DNA of 64,000 nucleotides from Methylocystis rosea SV97 (GCF_000372845.1 NZ_KB889963.1:2179923-2243922); one strand, 5' to 3'. Counted from the first letter of the stretch, positions 18,882-28,421 are shown. Made by a program: numbers and translations. The notes: generated by a model not told the origin, from the sequence alone.

Positions 18882-19592
18882 ATGAAGCTGATCGCGACGA
18901 TTGCCTTGTCCTTCATGTTGGCGTTGGCAGGGTCAGCGCTTGCTGAAGACTATGAGAACGCCGTCAGCGCAACGCGACGCGGAGATTTCGCTGGCGCATT
19001 TAAATTGCTCAAGCCGCTGGCCGAGAAGGGCGACGCGCGCGCGCAAGCGGACATCGGCGCGATGTATCTGACGGGCAAGGGAGTCGCCGCCAATCCCAAG
19101 GAAGCGTTAAAATGGCTTCGCTTGGCCGCAGATCACGGGAATGCCTCCGCCCAATTCAATCTCGGCACCATGTATCTCGAAGGACAAGTGGTCATGAGAG
19201 ATTACAAGGAGGCGATGAAGTGGAATTTGCTCGCCGCGGGCCAGGGATTGGCGGCGGCGCAAGTGAACATCGCCTCGATGTATTATGACGGCGTCGGCGT
19301 CGCGCAGGATTACAAGGAAGCGGCCAAATGGCTGCGGCTCGCGGCGGAGCAGGGCGACGCCGACGCGCAGTTGAATCTCGGCAACATGTATGTCGCCGGA
19401 CAGGGCGTCGAGCGCGATCTGCTGCGCGGCTTCATGTGGACGCAGCTTGCGACGGAGTCGCTGTCGATGGGCGAGACCGAAAAGAAGGCGGTGCGCGACA
19501 TGTCGGCAAAGTCATTGTCGCCGGCAGACGTCGCCAAGGCTCAAGCCATGGTCGCTCGCTGCAAGGAATCGAAGTTTAAAAATTGCGACTGA
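18882..19592 (+). CDS. Secreted Sel1-repeat protein
   Basis: 236 residues with a signal peptide (MKLIATIALSFMLALAGSAL-A) and then four to five Sel1-like repeats of 36 residues, each with the pattern A-Q-x-x-L/I-G-x-M-Y (for example ARAQADIGAMYLTGKGVA, ASAQFNLGTMYLEGQ, ADAQLNLGNMYVAGQGV). Such alpha-helical solenoids mediate protein-protein contacts in the periplasm. ATG 18882 has a GAGG motif nearby; an upstream TTG is unlikely. Its position between two Pho-box porins is suggestive but no direct link is visible. Confidence 0.85.
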   Translation: MKLIATIALSFMLALAGSALAEDYENAVSATRRGDFAGAFKLLKPLAEKGDARAQADIGAMYLTGKGVAANPKEALKWLRLAADHGNASAQFNLGTMYLEGQVVMRDYKEAMKWNLLAAGQGLAAAQVNIASMYYDGVGVAQDYKEAAKWLRLAAEQGDADAQLNLGNMYVAGQGVERDLLRGFMWTQLATESLSMGETEKKAVRDMSAKSLSPADVAKAQAMVARCKESKFKNCD

Positions 19593-19599
19593 GCTGCAG

Positions 19600-19640
19600 G
19601 GGAACGCTCGGATCGAGCAGAGCGTTCCCGCCTTTGATTT
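19600..19640 (+). terminator. Hairpin after the Sel1 gene
   Basis: Perfect 10-bp stem GGGAACGCTC (19600-19609) / GAGCGTTCCC (19620-19629), followed by GCCTTTGATTT. Confidence 0.7.
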
Positions 19641-19641
19641 C

Positions 19642-20280
19642 CGTCTATTCTCGCTCGATTTGGATTTGGTCTTTCGCTGTCGGGCTCGCAGGCTTTAGTC
19701 CCACGAGCAGCTGATCGACGAGGGTTGTTTCAGCCCCGTTCAGCCAAGTCCGCCACCACGCCCCTCCGGCGATAAGCTTTGCGCCCGTTTGATCAACCGT
19801 GGTCGGCGGGCTTTAGCCCACGGCCGGCAGGTGAGAAGCCTGCTACTGTTCCAGACCCTTCACAGCGCCTTTCATCATCAGCCCCGCCTGGTCGGAACGG
19901 GTTCGAGTGTCGTTTGTCCGTTGCTGGGCTGCGACGCGCCCTGGCGTTTGCTTAACCCGAGCAGACATTCGCAGTCGCATGTTGCTGCTGTATTTCTAAG
20001 TCGGGAATTATATTTCTCGAATGTGTGTACATTGTATTTTATAGAAATAATATTGCTGAAAGTTTGCTAAAATAGTGCATTATTGGGACTCTGCGACTGT
20101 TGTCATAAAATGTATAAGGACGTACGCAAAATGATATACTATGCATAAGGCTAAATTGAAATTAAAAATGATTTTAACTAGTAATTAGGTCAATCACGTA
20201 CTGTATCTACTGCGATTAAATGTGTGGTACGGCAGCAACATATCGAATTATAGCGATTAAGTACTACGCTAATACATATT
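19642..20280. other. Gene-free block, including a strongly AT-rich segment
   Basis: No gene seen. 19985-20280 is visibly AT-rich (long runs such as TAAAATAGTGCATTATTG), unlike everything around it. To its left, two short hairpins share the core GGCTTTAG-CCCAC (about 19679-19706 and 19803-19832) and resemble REP or transposon-end remnants. The block separates the Sel1 gene from the second porin and is the latter's 5' region. Confidence 0.6.
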
Positions 20281-20298
20281 AAGTCATGGATTTGTCAT
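20281..20298 (+). promoter_or_regulatory. Candidate PhoB box upstream of porin 2
   Basis: AAGTCAT-GGAT-TTGTCAT: a 7-4-7 direct repeat with one degenerate half, matching the geometry of the site at 17060. It ends 62 bp before the porin start; CATAAG about 13 bp further on could serve as the -10. Confidence 0.45.
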
Positions 20299-20360
20299 CC
20301 GACAGAGGCCATAAGTCGCGCGCTGTTTTTTGAACGCTAATGAAAGCGCGAGGCTGGGAC

Positions 20361-22307
20361 ATGGCAATTACACGGTTCAATCAATCACTCGCTCTAGCGA
20401 CGGTGGGAGCACTGCTCTCGACAACTGGCCAGGCGGCCGACAGCGCCACTGAGGCGCGGCTGCGCATGCTGGAAGCGGAGATCGCTAGGCTTCGTCCGCT
20501 GGAAGCGGAGGTCGCCAAACTTCGTCATGAGACGCGCGGAGCCAAAGCGCAGGCGACGATCGCGACCAACGTCGCCAACGCCGCAGTCGTGGCGAAGGGC
20601 CCGCCGGGTCCGCCCCCGCCGCCGCCGGTCTTCGTCAGCTTTAGGAACGGCCTTTTCGTGGAAACGGCGGATAAGCAATTTAGCTTCAAGATTGGCGGTC
20701 GCCTCTTTGTAGATGGAGGCGGGACTGTTGGCTCCCCGGGCAACGGCTGGCAGGGCAATGTTGGCTTTGGCCAGGCGCGACTCGAAGTCGAGGGTAGCTT
20801 CAGGCCCTGGTTTTATAAGATCCAGTACGACTTCGCGAATTCTACAACGCAGCTTTGGAATACAAATCTGCCGAATGCGAACGGGGGCACGGGTCTCCAG
20901 TTCTGGTCAAGAAACTACGTAACCGACCGCAATTTCCTTTGGGGCGGATTCCGCGATGCATACCTCGGTCTGCAAGATCCGCGCTTGTCGCATCCGTTGC
21001 TCGCTGAGCCGGTCTATTTCAAGATCGGCAGCCAGTACGAGTCTTTCAGCTTAGAGGCGTTGGCTTCTTCGAAATATCGCGACACGATCGAACGGCCGCT
21101 TGCGGTCGACGCAATCGCGCCCTTCCGTCATATTGGCGTGGCGGCTGGCATGATCGGCAAAGACAATTGGACGGCTCACTTCGGTCTTTACTCGCTCAGC
21201 TTCCAGGATCTCAACGCTCGTCCGGTGAATACGTCGTCAGGAAATGCGGGCGTTTTAGTGCCGGCCTATAGTGGCTACGGCGTGAAAAACGCCAATTGGT
21301 ATCAACCCTGGGGAGGCGGCGCCTACTGGGAAACCACCGGCCGCGTAACCTGGGCGCCCATCTTGGATGAGCATCGACTTGTGCATTTAGGCGTCGCCGG
21401 AAGCTACCATCAGCCAAATAATGCGACAGCCTACAGCGACGATCGTAACTCGGCGCCAGGGAATCGCCTCGGGTCGGAAGCCAATGTCCTGGGCACGAAC
21501 TTCCTCGGAACGACGGATCTTTCGTGTGGCCGTTTCGCTCAGTCTGCCCCCTTCGTGGCGGGGGTAAACTTGAACCAGTATAACGCCGCAGGTAACTGTA
21601 TAAAGGATATCGAAAAAGTCGACCTTGAGGCCGCACTGTCCTACGAAAACTTCTTCGTCCAGGGCGAGTGGCTCATGGCGAACTATAATCGTAACACGTC
21701 CGCAGCTCAGCAGTTTGCGTTGACCCAACTGGCTCAGTTGGGCGCCGCTTCCCCCACCCAGGGACTGTTTATCTCCCCCGGTAATTCCAATTACGTGACC
21801 ACCGGAGGCTATGTGCAGGGCGAGTGGTGGATTACAGGAGAAGAGAAAGCTCAGTCCTACGACATGAAAGACAAGAACGGCGTCACGTTTGGTCAGCTGA
21901 AGATCAAGGATCCGTTCATGAGGGGCGGATGGGGCGCATGGGGTCTGGTGGGCCGCTGGAGCGTTCTCAACCTGAACAACGGGCCATACCAGGGCGCGTC
22001 TCTCTATAACAACCTGGCGGTCGCCAATAACGCGTTCGGATTATTCGGGGGCCTCCCGGGAACTCCTGCACAGATCGCCAATGCAACTCTCTTGCAGAAC
22101 GTTATCGCAAACTCCGGCGTCTATGGCGGCTATCAACAAAACGTGACGGCAGGCGTCAATTGGTATCCGGATAACGGCATCGCCTTCCAGTTCAACGCGA
22201 CCCATGTGATGTCTCTGAAATCGCCGTTGAACTGGAACAATCAGTCTTCCTACGAGAGTGGCTCGCACCCGACGTTCCTCGAAATGCGGGCGAAGGTCTA
22301 CTTCTAG
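20361..22307 (+). CDS. Second phosphate-selective-type porin
   Basis: 648 residues. ATG 20361 follows GCGAGG and gives a signal peptide ending GQAA-DS; an ATG at 20340 would add seven residues. Like porin 1 it has a coiled coil (ARLRMLEAEIARLRPLEAEV with a repeated LRPLEAEVAKLR) and a polyproline stretch before the barrel (FSFKIGGRLFVDGG, FRPWFYKIQYDFANS, PVYFKIGSQYESFSLEAL). The C-terminus FLEMRAKVYF ends in Phe, the outer-membrane sorting signal. Codon use looks less GC-biased than in the neighbours, which with the AT-rich leader hints at separate acquisition. Confidence 0.87.
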   Translation: MAITRFNQSLALATVGALLSTTGQAADSATEARLRMLEAEIARLRPLEAEVAKLRHETRGAKAQATIATNVANAAVVAKGPPGPPPPPPVFVSFRNGLFVETADKQFSFKIGGRLFVDGGGTVGSPGNGWQGNVGFGQARLEVEGSFRPWFYKIQYDFANSTTQLWNTNLPNANGGTGLQFWSRNYVTDRNFLWGGFRDAYLGLQDPRLSHPLLAEPVYFKIGSQYESFSLEALASSKYRDTIERPLAVDAIAPFRHIGVAAGMIGKDNWTAHFGLYSLSFQDLNARPVNTSSGNAGVLVPAYSGYGVKNANWYQPWGGGAYWETTGRVTWAPILDEHRLVHLGVAGSYHQPNNATAYSDDRNSAPGNRLGSEANVLGTNFLGTTDLSCGRFAQSAPFVAGVNLNQYNAAGNCIKDIEKVDLEAALSYENFFVQGEWLMANYNRNTSAAQQFALTQLAQLGAASPTQGLFISPGNSNYVTTGGYVQGEWWITGEEKAQSYDMKDKNGVTFGQLKIKDPFMRGGWGAWGLVGRWSVLNLNNGPYQGASLYNNLAVANNAFGLFGGLPGTPAQIANATLLQNVIANSGVYGGYQQNVTAGVNWYPDNGIAFQFNATHVMSLKSPLNWNNQSSYESGSHPTFLEMRAKVYF

Positions 22308-22320
22308 CTCTTGCAACTCG

Positions 22321-22356
22321 AAAAGCCGCGCCCCCTCTGGGGGCGCGGAAGCTTTT
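22321..22356. terminator. Long terminator palindrome after porin 2
   Basis: CCGCGCCCCC (22326-22335), loop TCT, GGGGGCGCGG (22339-22348), flanked by AAAAGC and GCTTTT so that it can act in both directions. Confidence 0.85.
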
Positions 22357-22691
22357 GCATCGCATTCCAGGCGAACTGGACGCGCGTAATGAACGTCGTT
22401 GCGCCATTGAACCTTTACAACGGTGGTCCACTCCCCACCTTGCTTGGCGCCAATTACACCGGCGCGCATCCCAATCTGTTTGAGCTCGCGCCAAGGTTTA
22501 TTGGTAAGCGTCGCCACGCTTAGGCAAATGACCGCCGGCGGGCGTTTCCTAGTATGCCTTCGGATGCTATATCTCGTGGAAGTTAATCCGCCGATAGGGA
22601 GCGTTCGGCTTCACCGATGAGGTCGCTTGTGACCACGCTCAGGCGCCTGGTGGGGCGTCCATTCCCGCGGCGCTACGGGTTGAGAACGCGC
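22357..22691. other. Gap with no convincing gene
   Basis: A 44-codon plus frame from ATG 22389 to 22523 is open but has no ribosome-binding site and no recognisable sequence. The rest probably carries the promoter of the DUF2093 gene. Confidence 0.4.
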
Positions 22692-22913
22692 ATGAACCGC
22701 TATGACCGCCAGCCTGAGCCCGCTGAAGAGGCTGTCGTCGAATATCTCGACGGCGAATATCGCGTGCGCAAGCCCGGCGCTTATGTGCGCTGCGCGGTGA
22801 CGGGCGAGCCGATCCCGCTCGAGGATCTGCGTTACTGGAACGTCGATCTGCAGGAGCCTTACAGCGGCCCACACGCCAAGCTGATGCGTCTTGGCGTGAA
22901 GAAGCCCGATTAA
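22692..22913 (+). CDS. DUF2093 family protein
   Basis: 73 residues, the standard size. The sequence MNRYDRQPEPAEEAVVEYLD and the segment YVRCAVTGEPIPLEDLRYW are diagnostic of DUF2093, a small alphaproteobacterial protein of unknown role. Its neighbour in many Hyphomicrobiales is lpxK, as here. Its stop overlaps the convergent lpxK stop by four bases. Confidence 0.85.
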   Translation: MNRYDRQPEPAEEAVVEYLDGEYRVRKPGAYVRCAVTGEPIPLEDLRYWNVDLQEPYSGPHAKLMRLGVKKPD

Positions 22914-23905
22914 GGCTCGGAGCGGCGCGCCTCACACAGCCCGCGAAGCGCCTCGTCCAAAACGTCGGCGTCATCGAAAACCAAGGTGACGGGTAGCGTA
23001 TCGACGCCAAGCGTCGCAAGCTGGCCGCCCATTCGCGCGGCATCCTTTTCCGTCGTGACGAGCCGCGCGCCCTGTTCCTGCCGTAACTTCGATAGCGTCG
23101 CGTAATCTCTTTGCGTGAATCGGCGGTGATCGCCGAAGGAGACCTGCGCCGCGACTTCGGCGCCGGATGCCTCCAACAAGCTGAAGAATTTCTCCGGCCT
23201 TGCGATGCCGGCGAAGGCGACGAGGCGCGCGCCGTTCATCGCCTCCGCGGCTCCGCTGTCGGGCGCCAAATGGGCGGCGATGACGGGTCTATTCGCGCGC
23301 GCGGCGATGTCGCGCCCGGGCAGGCCGTCGCCGACGACGACGAGCATATCCGCCGCCGCAAGCTGCGCATCGAGCGGCGCGCGCAAAGGACCGGCCGGGA
23401 TGCAGCGGCCATTGCCCGCGCCATAGTCCGAGTCGACGACGATGAGCGTCAGGTCGGGCGTCACGCGACGGCTGTGGAATCCGTCGTCGAGAATGACGAC
23501 GGTGGCGCTGAGGCGCTGCGCCAGGTCTGCGCTCGCAAGTCGGTCAGAGCCGACGATCGTCGGCGCGGCGCGCGCAAGCAGCAGCGCTTCGTCACCGACG
23601 TCCTCGGCGCCGTGACGCGTCAGGTCCACGACGAGAGAGGACGATCCGCCGCGCTTGCGGCGATAACCCCGGGTGAGAAGGGCAGGGCGCTCTCCCGCCG
23701 CGTTGAGACGCTGCGCGATGGCGATGGCGAGCGGCGTCTTGCCGTCGCCGCCTGCGGTCAGTCCCCCAATGACAATCGTCGGTAAATTGGCGCGCGGCGC
23801 TTCGCACGCCAATCGCTTGCAGGCGACGGCGCCGTAGAGCGCGCCGAGCGGAGACAGCAGCCGCGCCGCCGCGCCGTCTTCACGCCAGAAGGCGGGCGCG
23901 CGCAT
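22910..23905 (-). CDS. lpxK: Tetraacyldisaccharide 4'-kinase
   Basis: 331 residues. It phosphorylates the 4' position of the lipid A disaccharide at the inner membrane. The N-terminal segment FWREDGAAARLLSPLGALYG and the P-loop GGLTAGGDGKTP are the LpxK signature; DDGFHSR is the second conserved motif. It lies 27 bp downstream of waaA on the same strand, so lipid A and Kdo steps are co-transcribed. Confidence 0.93.
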   Translation of the reverse strand: MRAPAFWREDGAAARLLSPLGALYGAVACKRLACEAPRANLPTIVIGGLTAGGDGKTPLAIAIAQRLNAAGERPALLTRGYRRKRGGSSSLVVDLTRHGAEDVGDEALLLARAAPTIVGSDRLASADLAQRLSATVVILDDGFHSRRVTPDLTLIVVDSDYGAGNGRCIPAGPLRAPLDAQLAAADMLVVVGDGLPGRDIAARANRPVIAAHLAPDSGAAEAMNGARLVAFAGIARPEKFFSLLEASGAEVAAQVSFGDHRRFTQRDYATLSKLRQEQGARLVTTEKDAARMGGQLATLGVDTLPVTLVFDDADVLDEALRGLCEARRSEP

Positions 23906-23932
23906 CTCAAACAGCGGCGCGGCGCGTGACGG

Positions 23933-25210
23933 TCATTGCTGTGCGACAGCCATTTGCGCGAGATAGGGTTCGACGGCGGTCATGATGCCGCGCGAGGCGC
24001 CGCCCAGTCTCTCGACAGTTTCGCCGGCGGCGCGCCCCATTTTGCGCATGCGCGATGGTTCGGAGAGGAGATAATGCGCGGCCCGCGCCAGCGATGCGGC
24101 GTCTGTAACGCGCGCGGCGGCTTTTGCGGCTGCGAGTTCGCCGTAGACTTCCGTGAAGTTTTCGACATAGGGGCCATGCAGGATGGCGCAGCCGAGCTTC
24201 GCCGGCTCGATTGGATTTTGTCCGCCGCCGGGCAGCAGCGACTTGCCCATCAGGACGACCCCGACGCTTCGAAAAACGAGGCCAAGCTCGCCGACGCTGT
24301 CGACGACGTAGACGTCGACGTCGCGCCGCGGCTCGCCTTCCTGCGAACGCAAGGCCGCAGTCAATCCTCTGGCGCGCGCGGCTTCGACAATCTCGGCGCC
24401 GCGCTCCCGATGACGCGGCGCGATGATCGTCAGCAGCGACGGGGTTTGCGCGGCCATGTCGACATGCGCGTCGAGCACGAGGTCCTCTTCGCCCGGATGG
24501 GTGGAGACCGCCGCCCACGCCGGCCGCCCGCCGATCGCGCCATTGAACTCGGCAAGCTTTGAAGAGTCGGCCGGCGGCGGCGGCACGTCGAATTTGAGAT
24601 TGCCGGCGATGCGCACGCAACGCGCGCCGAGCGCCAGAAAGCGGGCCGCATTATCGGAATCCTGCGCGAGGCAAAGATCGACGGCGCCGAAGACGGATTT
24701 CGCCGCGCCGGGAACAGCCCGCCAGCGCTCGGCGGATTTGCGGGAGATGCGGGCGTTGGCGAGAACCAGCGGCGCGCCGCGCGCGCGCACGGCCGCGACG
24801 ATATTGGGCCAAAGCTCCGACTCGGCGAAGACCGCGATGTCGGGACGCCAATGATCGAGGAAGCGTTCGACGAATTTCGGGGCGTCGATCGGCGCATATT
24901 GATGGAAAGCGCCCGCGGGTAAGCGCGCGCTGAGAACGCGCGCAGACGAGACGGTGCCGCTTGTCACGAGCACGTCGAGTCCGCGCTGAATGAAGCGGTC
25001 GATGAGCGGCAGCAGCGACAGGCTTTCGCCGAGGCTCGCGCCGTGCAGCCAGACGAGTCGTCCGCGTGGTCGGGGGCGGTTCGACTCGCCCATGCGTTCG
25101 GCCAATCGCGCGGGATCTTCCTTGCCGTGATTCGCACGCCAATTGAGCGCGGCGCTGGCGAAGGGCGTCGCCGCGATCGTCGCCAGCCGGTACACTGTCA
25201 GAAGCGACAT
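23933..25210 (-). CDS. waaA: 3-deoxy-D-manno-octulosonic acid (Kdo) transferase
   Basis: 425 residues. It transfers Kdo from CMP-Kdo to lipid IVA at the cytoplasmic face. The N-terminal YRLATIAATPFASAAL, the motif GRLVWLHGASLGESLSLLP with its catalytic glutamate, the AESELWPN segment and the C-terminal GGQNPIEPAKLGCAILHGP are all characteristic of the GT30 family. Part of the waaA-lpxK unit. Confidence 0.93.
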   Translation of the reverse strand: MSLLTVYRLATIAATPFASAALNWRANHGKEDPARLAERMGESNRPRPRGRLVWLHGASLGESLSLLPLIDRFIQRGLDVLVTSGTVSSARVLSARLPAGAFHQYAPIDAPKFVERFLDHWRPDIAVFAESELWPNIVAAVRARGAPLVLANARISRKSAERWRAVPGAAKSVFGAVDLCLAQDSDNAARFLALGARCVRIAGNLKFDVPPPPADSSKLAEFNGAIGGRPAWAAVSTHPGEEDLVLDAHVDMAAQTPSLLTIIAPRHRERGAEIVEAARARGLTAALRSQEGEPRRDVDVYVVDSVGELGLVFRSVGVVLMGKSLLPGGGQNPIEPAKLGCAILHGPYVENFTEVYGELAAAKAAARVTDAASLARAAHYLLSEPSRMRKMGRAAGETVERLGGASRGIMTAVEPYLAQMAVAQQ

Positions 25211-25330
25211 GTTTCCAATCTATTAAGAATCCGGTCCACATTCGCCATTTGACGGCGTCTTCTCCGCGCGTCGAGCCAACCGGGATGCCGCCTTTATGCC
25301 TGGCAATACCGGCGAATTTTGGAACGCCGC

Positions 25331-25591
25331 CTATAGCTCCTCCACATCCGGATCGAGCAGCCGATAAAGATGCACCACGAAATAGCGCATATGCGCATTG
25401 TCCACCGTGGATTGCGCTTTGGCTTTCCATGCGGCGAGCGCGCTATCGTTGTCTGGATAGATGCCGACGATGTCGAGCTTGCCCGGATCGCGGAACGCCA
25501 CGCCGTCAAGCGTCTCCAGCTCGCCGCCAAATACAAGATGCAACAGCTGTTTTTCTTTCTTCGCCGAGGTTACTTGCGTCGTTTTGTTCAT
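25331..25591 (-). CDS. DUF4170 family protein
   Basis: 86 residues. LHLVFGGELETLDGVAFRD and the ending HLYRLLDPDVEEL identify DUF4170, a small alphaproteobacterial protein of unknown function. Its start ATG overlaps the stop of the upstream phosphatase (ATGA), so the pair is translationally coupled. It precedes waaA in many Hyphomicrobiales. Confidence 0.85.
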   Translation of the reverse strand: MNKTTQVTSAKKEKQLLHLVFGGELETLDGVAFRDPGKLDIVGIYPDNDSALAAWKAKAQSTVDNAHMRYFVVHLYRLLDPDVEEL

Positions 25592-26409
25592 AATTTTCCT
25601 TCCAAGACCTCCCGCGCCAGCGCGAGGCTATCGTCGAACAGCGATTTCGGAGCCGCGATGAGCATGTCGCGGGCGAGCGACGCGCGATTATAGGTGAGCG
25701 CGACGCCCTCCGGCTCGCTCAACATGGCGCCCGCTTCTGCGAGGAGAATATCCGCGGCGGCGATGTCCCAGTCGCGCGCATTAGGCCCGGCGACCACGAT
25801 ATCATGCCGGCCGGAGGCGATATCGGCAAGCCGCAGCGCGAGCGAGGGCGTTCGCGGCGCCATCACGAATCCCCGGGGCGACGCGGCCAGCCGGTCCTGC
25901 ATCGTACGAGGCGCGACGAGCGCCGCGCCGGCGATTCCGGCGCGCTGCGGCGCGATGAGGGGGGAGCCGTTGAGGAAGGCGCCGAGCCCAAGCGCGCCGA
26001 CATAAGTCTCGCCGAGCGCCGGCGCGTGGATGATTCCGGCGACCGGCCGGCCGCGAACCACCAGAGCGATGGAAACCGACCAGCGCGCGTCGCCCCGCGA
26101 AAACGCGTGCGTTCCATCGATCGGATCGACCACCATCAAGGCGTCCCGCGTCAGCCGCTCGGCCGTGTCGACGCTCTCTTCAGAAAGCCATGCCGCCTCG
26201 GGCGCGATCCGCGCCATCTCATGGAACAGGAACCGATCGACGGCGAAATCCGCCTCGGTGACCGGCGAGCCGCCGCCCTTGTAGGACACTGCGGCGGTCG
26301 TGGTTTCGCCCAGGCGGAAATAAGCCATGGCGATGTCGCCGGCCCTGCGCGTGACGCTCTCGAGTTCTGGAAGAAAAGCGGCGAGTTCTGCTTGGCTGGA
26401 GCCCATCAT
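25588..26409 (-). CDS. Inositol-monophosphatase-family phosphatase (CysQ-like)
   Basis: 273 residues. The metal-binding motifs of the FIG superfamily are present: GGGSPVTEADFAVD, WLSEESVD (metal-binding Glu), VVDPIDGTHAF (the hallmark DPIDGT) and NARDWDIAAADILLAEAG (the second signature WDxAA). Likely substrates are 3'(2'),5'-bisphosphate nucleotides or inositol phosphates; these cannot be told apart here. The region before ATG 26409 is pyrimidine-rich with no Shine-Dalgarno match, so a start nearby may be used instead. Confidence 0.87.
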   Translation of the reverse strand: MMGSSQAELAAFLPELESVTRRAGDIAMAYFRLGETTTAAVSYKGGGSPVTEADFAVDRFLFHEMARIAPEAAWLSEESVDTAERLTRDALMVVDPIDGTHAFSRGDARWSVSIALVVRGRPVAGIIHAPALGETYVGALGLGAFLNGSPLIAPQRAGIAGAALVAPRTMQDRLAASPRGFVMAPRTPSLALRLADIASGRHDIVVAGPNARDWDIAAADILLAEAGAMLSEPEGVALTYNRASLARDMLIAAPKSLFDDSLALAREVLEGKL

Positions 26410-26628
26410 GAGGAGGAGTAGGTGAGGCGCCGGCGAGCCGCAAGCGGGCGCGTTGCGCAGAATAGGAGCAATTTGAACGAATTCGTTTTCATGGACTTCA
26501 CTCTCATCGCCTAAACCATGCGTAGAAGCAATGATTTACGTGCTGTTCACCAGGCTTTTTAGGGCCTTCGCCGGCAGGCTGCGGCAATATAAGCGCCGAC
26601 AGAGAATTCAAGCCGCAAGGAGCGATCG

Positions 26629-27159
26629 ATGGTTGAGGCCAATACTGCGCGCAGGATCGACGAAAGGGTCTTCGTTCAGCGTGATCGCCGCGCCGACGGC
26701 GGGGCGCGGCGCATCCGCGTGACCCGGGAAGACGTCTTGATCTCCCGCCGATACAGCGGCGTTTCCATGGTCATCTCGGTGCCCGTCACCGCCTATTGCG
26801 GCGTCGCCCTCGAGGTGCAGCCCGCGGACGACGGATCGCCGCGCTACGTTCTTTCGCTGGCGCACCGCGACCCGGACCTCGACATTCTTCTCGGCGATAC
26901 TCAAGACTGCGGCGCTGCGGCGTCGGACTGGCGTCACTGGGCGGCCTGGCTGGGGCTGCCGCGCGTCACCGAGGAGGATGGCGCATTGCGTTCGCTCGAG
27001 GCCGTCGCCGAAGAGTTCGCCGCCGCCTCCGCGCGCCGGCGCTGCGAGACCAGTTTGGGCAAGCGTCGTCCGCGATTTCTCATTCGCCGCAAGGCCGGCG
27101 ACTCCCGCCGCACGAAGGTCGTACATGGCGACGAGCGCGAGATCACTTCTTATGAATGA
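26629..27159 (+). CDS. Conserved alphaproteobacterial protein (DUF6101-like)
   Basis: 176 residues with AAGGAG before the ATG. Soluble and basic, with an acidic middle ([14 protein letters not shown]) and a basic C-terminus ([15 protein letters not shown]). The pattern of an N-terminal strand block with [19 protein letters not shown] matches the DUF6101 proteins of Hyphomicrobiales, by memory and not by search. Function unknown. Its 3' end overlaps the convergent GTPase gene by 10 bp. Confidence 0.65.
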   Translation: MVEANTARRIDERVFVQRDRRADGGARRIRVTREDVLISRRYSGVSMVISVPVTAYCGVALEVQPADDGSPRYVLSLAHRDPDLDILLGDTQDCGAAASDWRHWAAWLGLPRVTEEDGALRSLEAVAEEFAAASARRRCETSLGKRRPRFLIRRKAGDSRRTKVVHGDEREITSYE

Positions 27160-28316
27160 AGCGTCTCCTGCGCGGCTGACGCGCCAAGGACGATCTTCTC
27201 GAAGCCTTCGCGGATTTCCTGCTCCTTGAGCTTCCTGCCGATGAAAACGAGGCGCGATTCGCGCTTCTCTCCTTCTTTCCATTCTCGCTGCAAATCGCCG
27301 TCCAGGATCTGATGGACGCCCTGGAACACGAACCGTCGCGGCTCGTCCTTGAAAGCGATGATTCCCTTGCTGCGCAGAATGTCCGGCCCGTCGCGCTGAA
27401 TAAGATCGTTCAGCCACGGAACGAATCGTTCAGGATCGACCGGGCCGTCGTGGCGGATCGAGACGGAATGCATTTCGTCGTCATGGAAATGCTTCAGCCC
27501 GGCGTGGGGCGCGTGATGATTTTCATGCGCATGCGCATGCGCATGCTCATGCTCATGGCCATGACCGTGCTGATGATCGTGGTCGTGATGATCATGGTCG
27601 TGGTGATCATGGCCGCAATCTGGAGCGCATTCGTGATCATGGCCATCGTCATGATCGTGACTCGACTCCTCGGCTTCGAGGAACGCCGGCTCGATTTCCA
27701 GAATTCTGTCGAGGTCGAAAGCGTTGCGCTCCAAAACCGCCTGCAAGGGAACGTCCGACCTCACCGCCCGATGCAAAGCGGCGTAGGGATTGATCGCGCG
27801 GATGCGGCCTTCGACTTCCGCGAGCTCATCGGCTGAAACGAGATCGGTTTTGTTCAGGACGATCACGTCGGCAAAGGCGATCTGACTCTTCGCTTCCGGC
27901 GCGTCCTTCAGCCGCTCGCCAAGCCATTTGGCGTCGGCGACCGTCACCACCGCATCGAGCCGCGCCGCCTCCTTGACGTCAGCGTCCATGAAGAAGGTCT
28001 GCGCGACGGGAGCCGGATTGGCGAGCCCCGTCGTCTCGACGATGATCGCGTCGAACTTGCCGCGTCGGCGCATCAGGCCCTCGATGATGCGAATGAGATC
28101 GCCGCGTACGGTGCAGCAGATGCAGCCGTTGTTCATCTCGAAGACTTCTTCGTCGGCGCCGACGACAAGGTCATTGTCGATGCCGATCTCGCCGAATTCA
28201 TTGACGATGACGGCGTAGCGCCGGCCATGCTGCTCGGTGAGAATGCGGTTGAGAAGCGTCGTCTTGCCGGCGCCGAGATAGCCGGTGATGACGGTAACGG
28301 GGATTTTCTCGGTCAA
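27150..28316 (-). CDS. COG0523 GTP-binding metallochaperone with His-rich loop
   Basis: 388 residues. G1 loop [11 protein letters not shown], switch region [11 protein letters not shown], the family metal site GCICC (CxCC), and G4 NKTD. A histidine-rich insertion at about 220-272 contains long H-D, H-E and H-A alternations, a probable zinc store. The CobW C-terminal domain follows. It lies directly downstream of znuA on the same strand, which supports a role in zinc allocation under limitation (ZigA/YeiR-like) over cobalamin or nitrile hydratase maturation. Confidence 0.9.
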   Translation of the reverse strand: MTEKIPVTVITGYLGAGKTTLLNRILTEQHGRRYAVIVNEFGEIGIDNDLVVGADEEVFEMNNGCICCTVRGDLIRIIEGLMRRRGKFDAIIVETTGLANPAPVAQTFFMDADVKEAARLDAVVTVADAKWLGERLKDAPEAKSQIAFADVIVLNKTDLVSADELAEVEGRIRAINPYAALHRAVRSDVPLQAVLERNAFDLDRILEIEPAFLEAEESSHDHDDGHDHECAPDCGHDHHDHDHHDHDHQHGHGHEHEHAHAHAHENHHAPHAGLKHFHDDEMHSVSIRHDGPVDPERFVPWLNDLIQRDGPDILRSKGIIAFKDEPRRFVFQGVHQILDGDLQREWKEGEKRESRLVFIGRKLKEQEIREGFEKIVLGASAAQETLHS

Positions 28317-28378
28317 TGCCGCTTACTCCAGTTCGACCCTAATGATCGGCCTTGCGCGAAACTCTCTGAGGGGGCCAA

Positions 28379-28421
28379 GCCTGCTCCCTCTCCCACGAGT
28401 GGGGGAGGGGTGGGGAGGGGG
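28379..28421. repeat. GC-rich palindromic repeat at the znuA stop
   Basis: CCTGCTCCCTCTCCCAC, short loop, then GGGGGAGGGG and a G-rich tail that runs straight into the znuA stop codon. A sister copy lies at 43417-43459 at the thiD stop. It may act as an mRNA 3' end structure. Confidence 0.65.
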
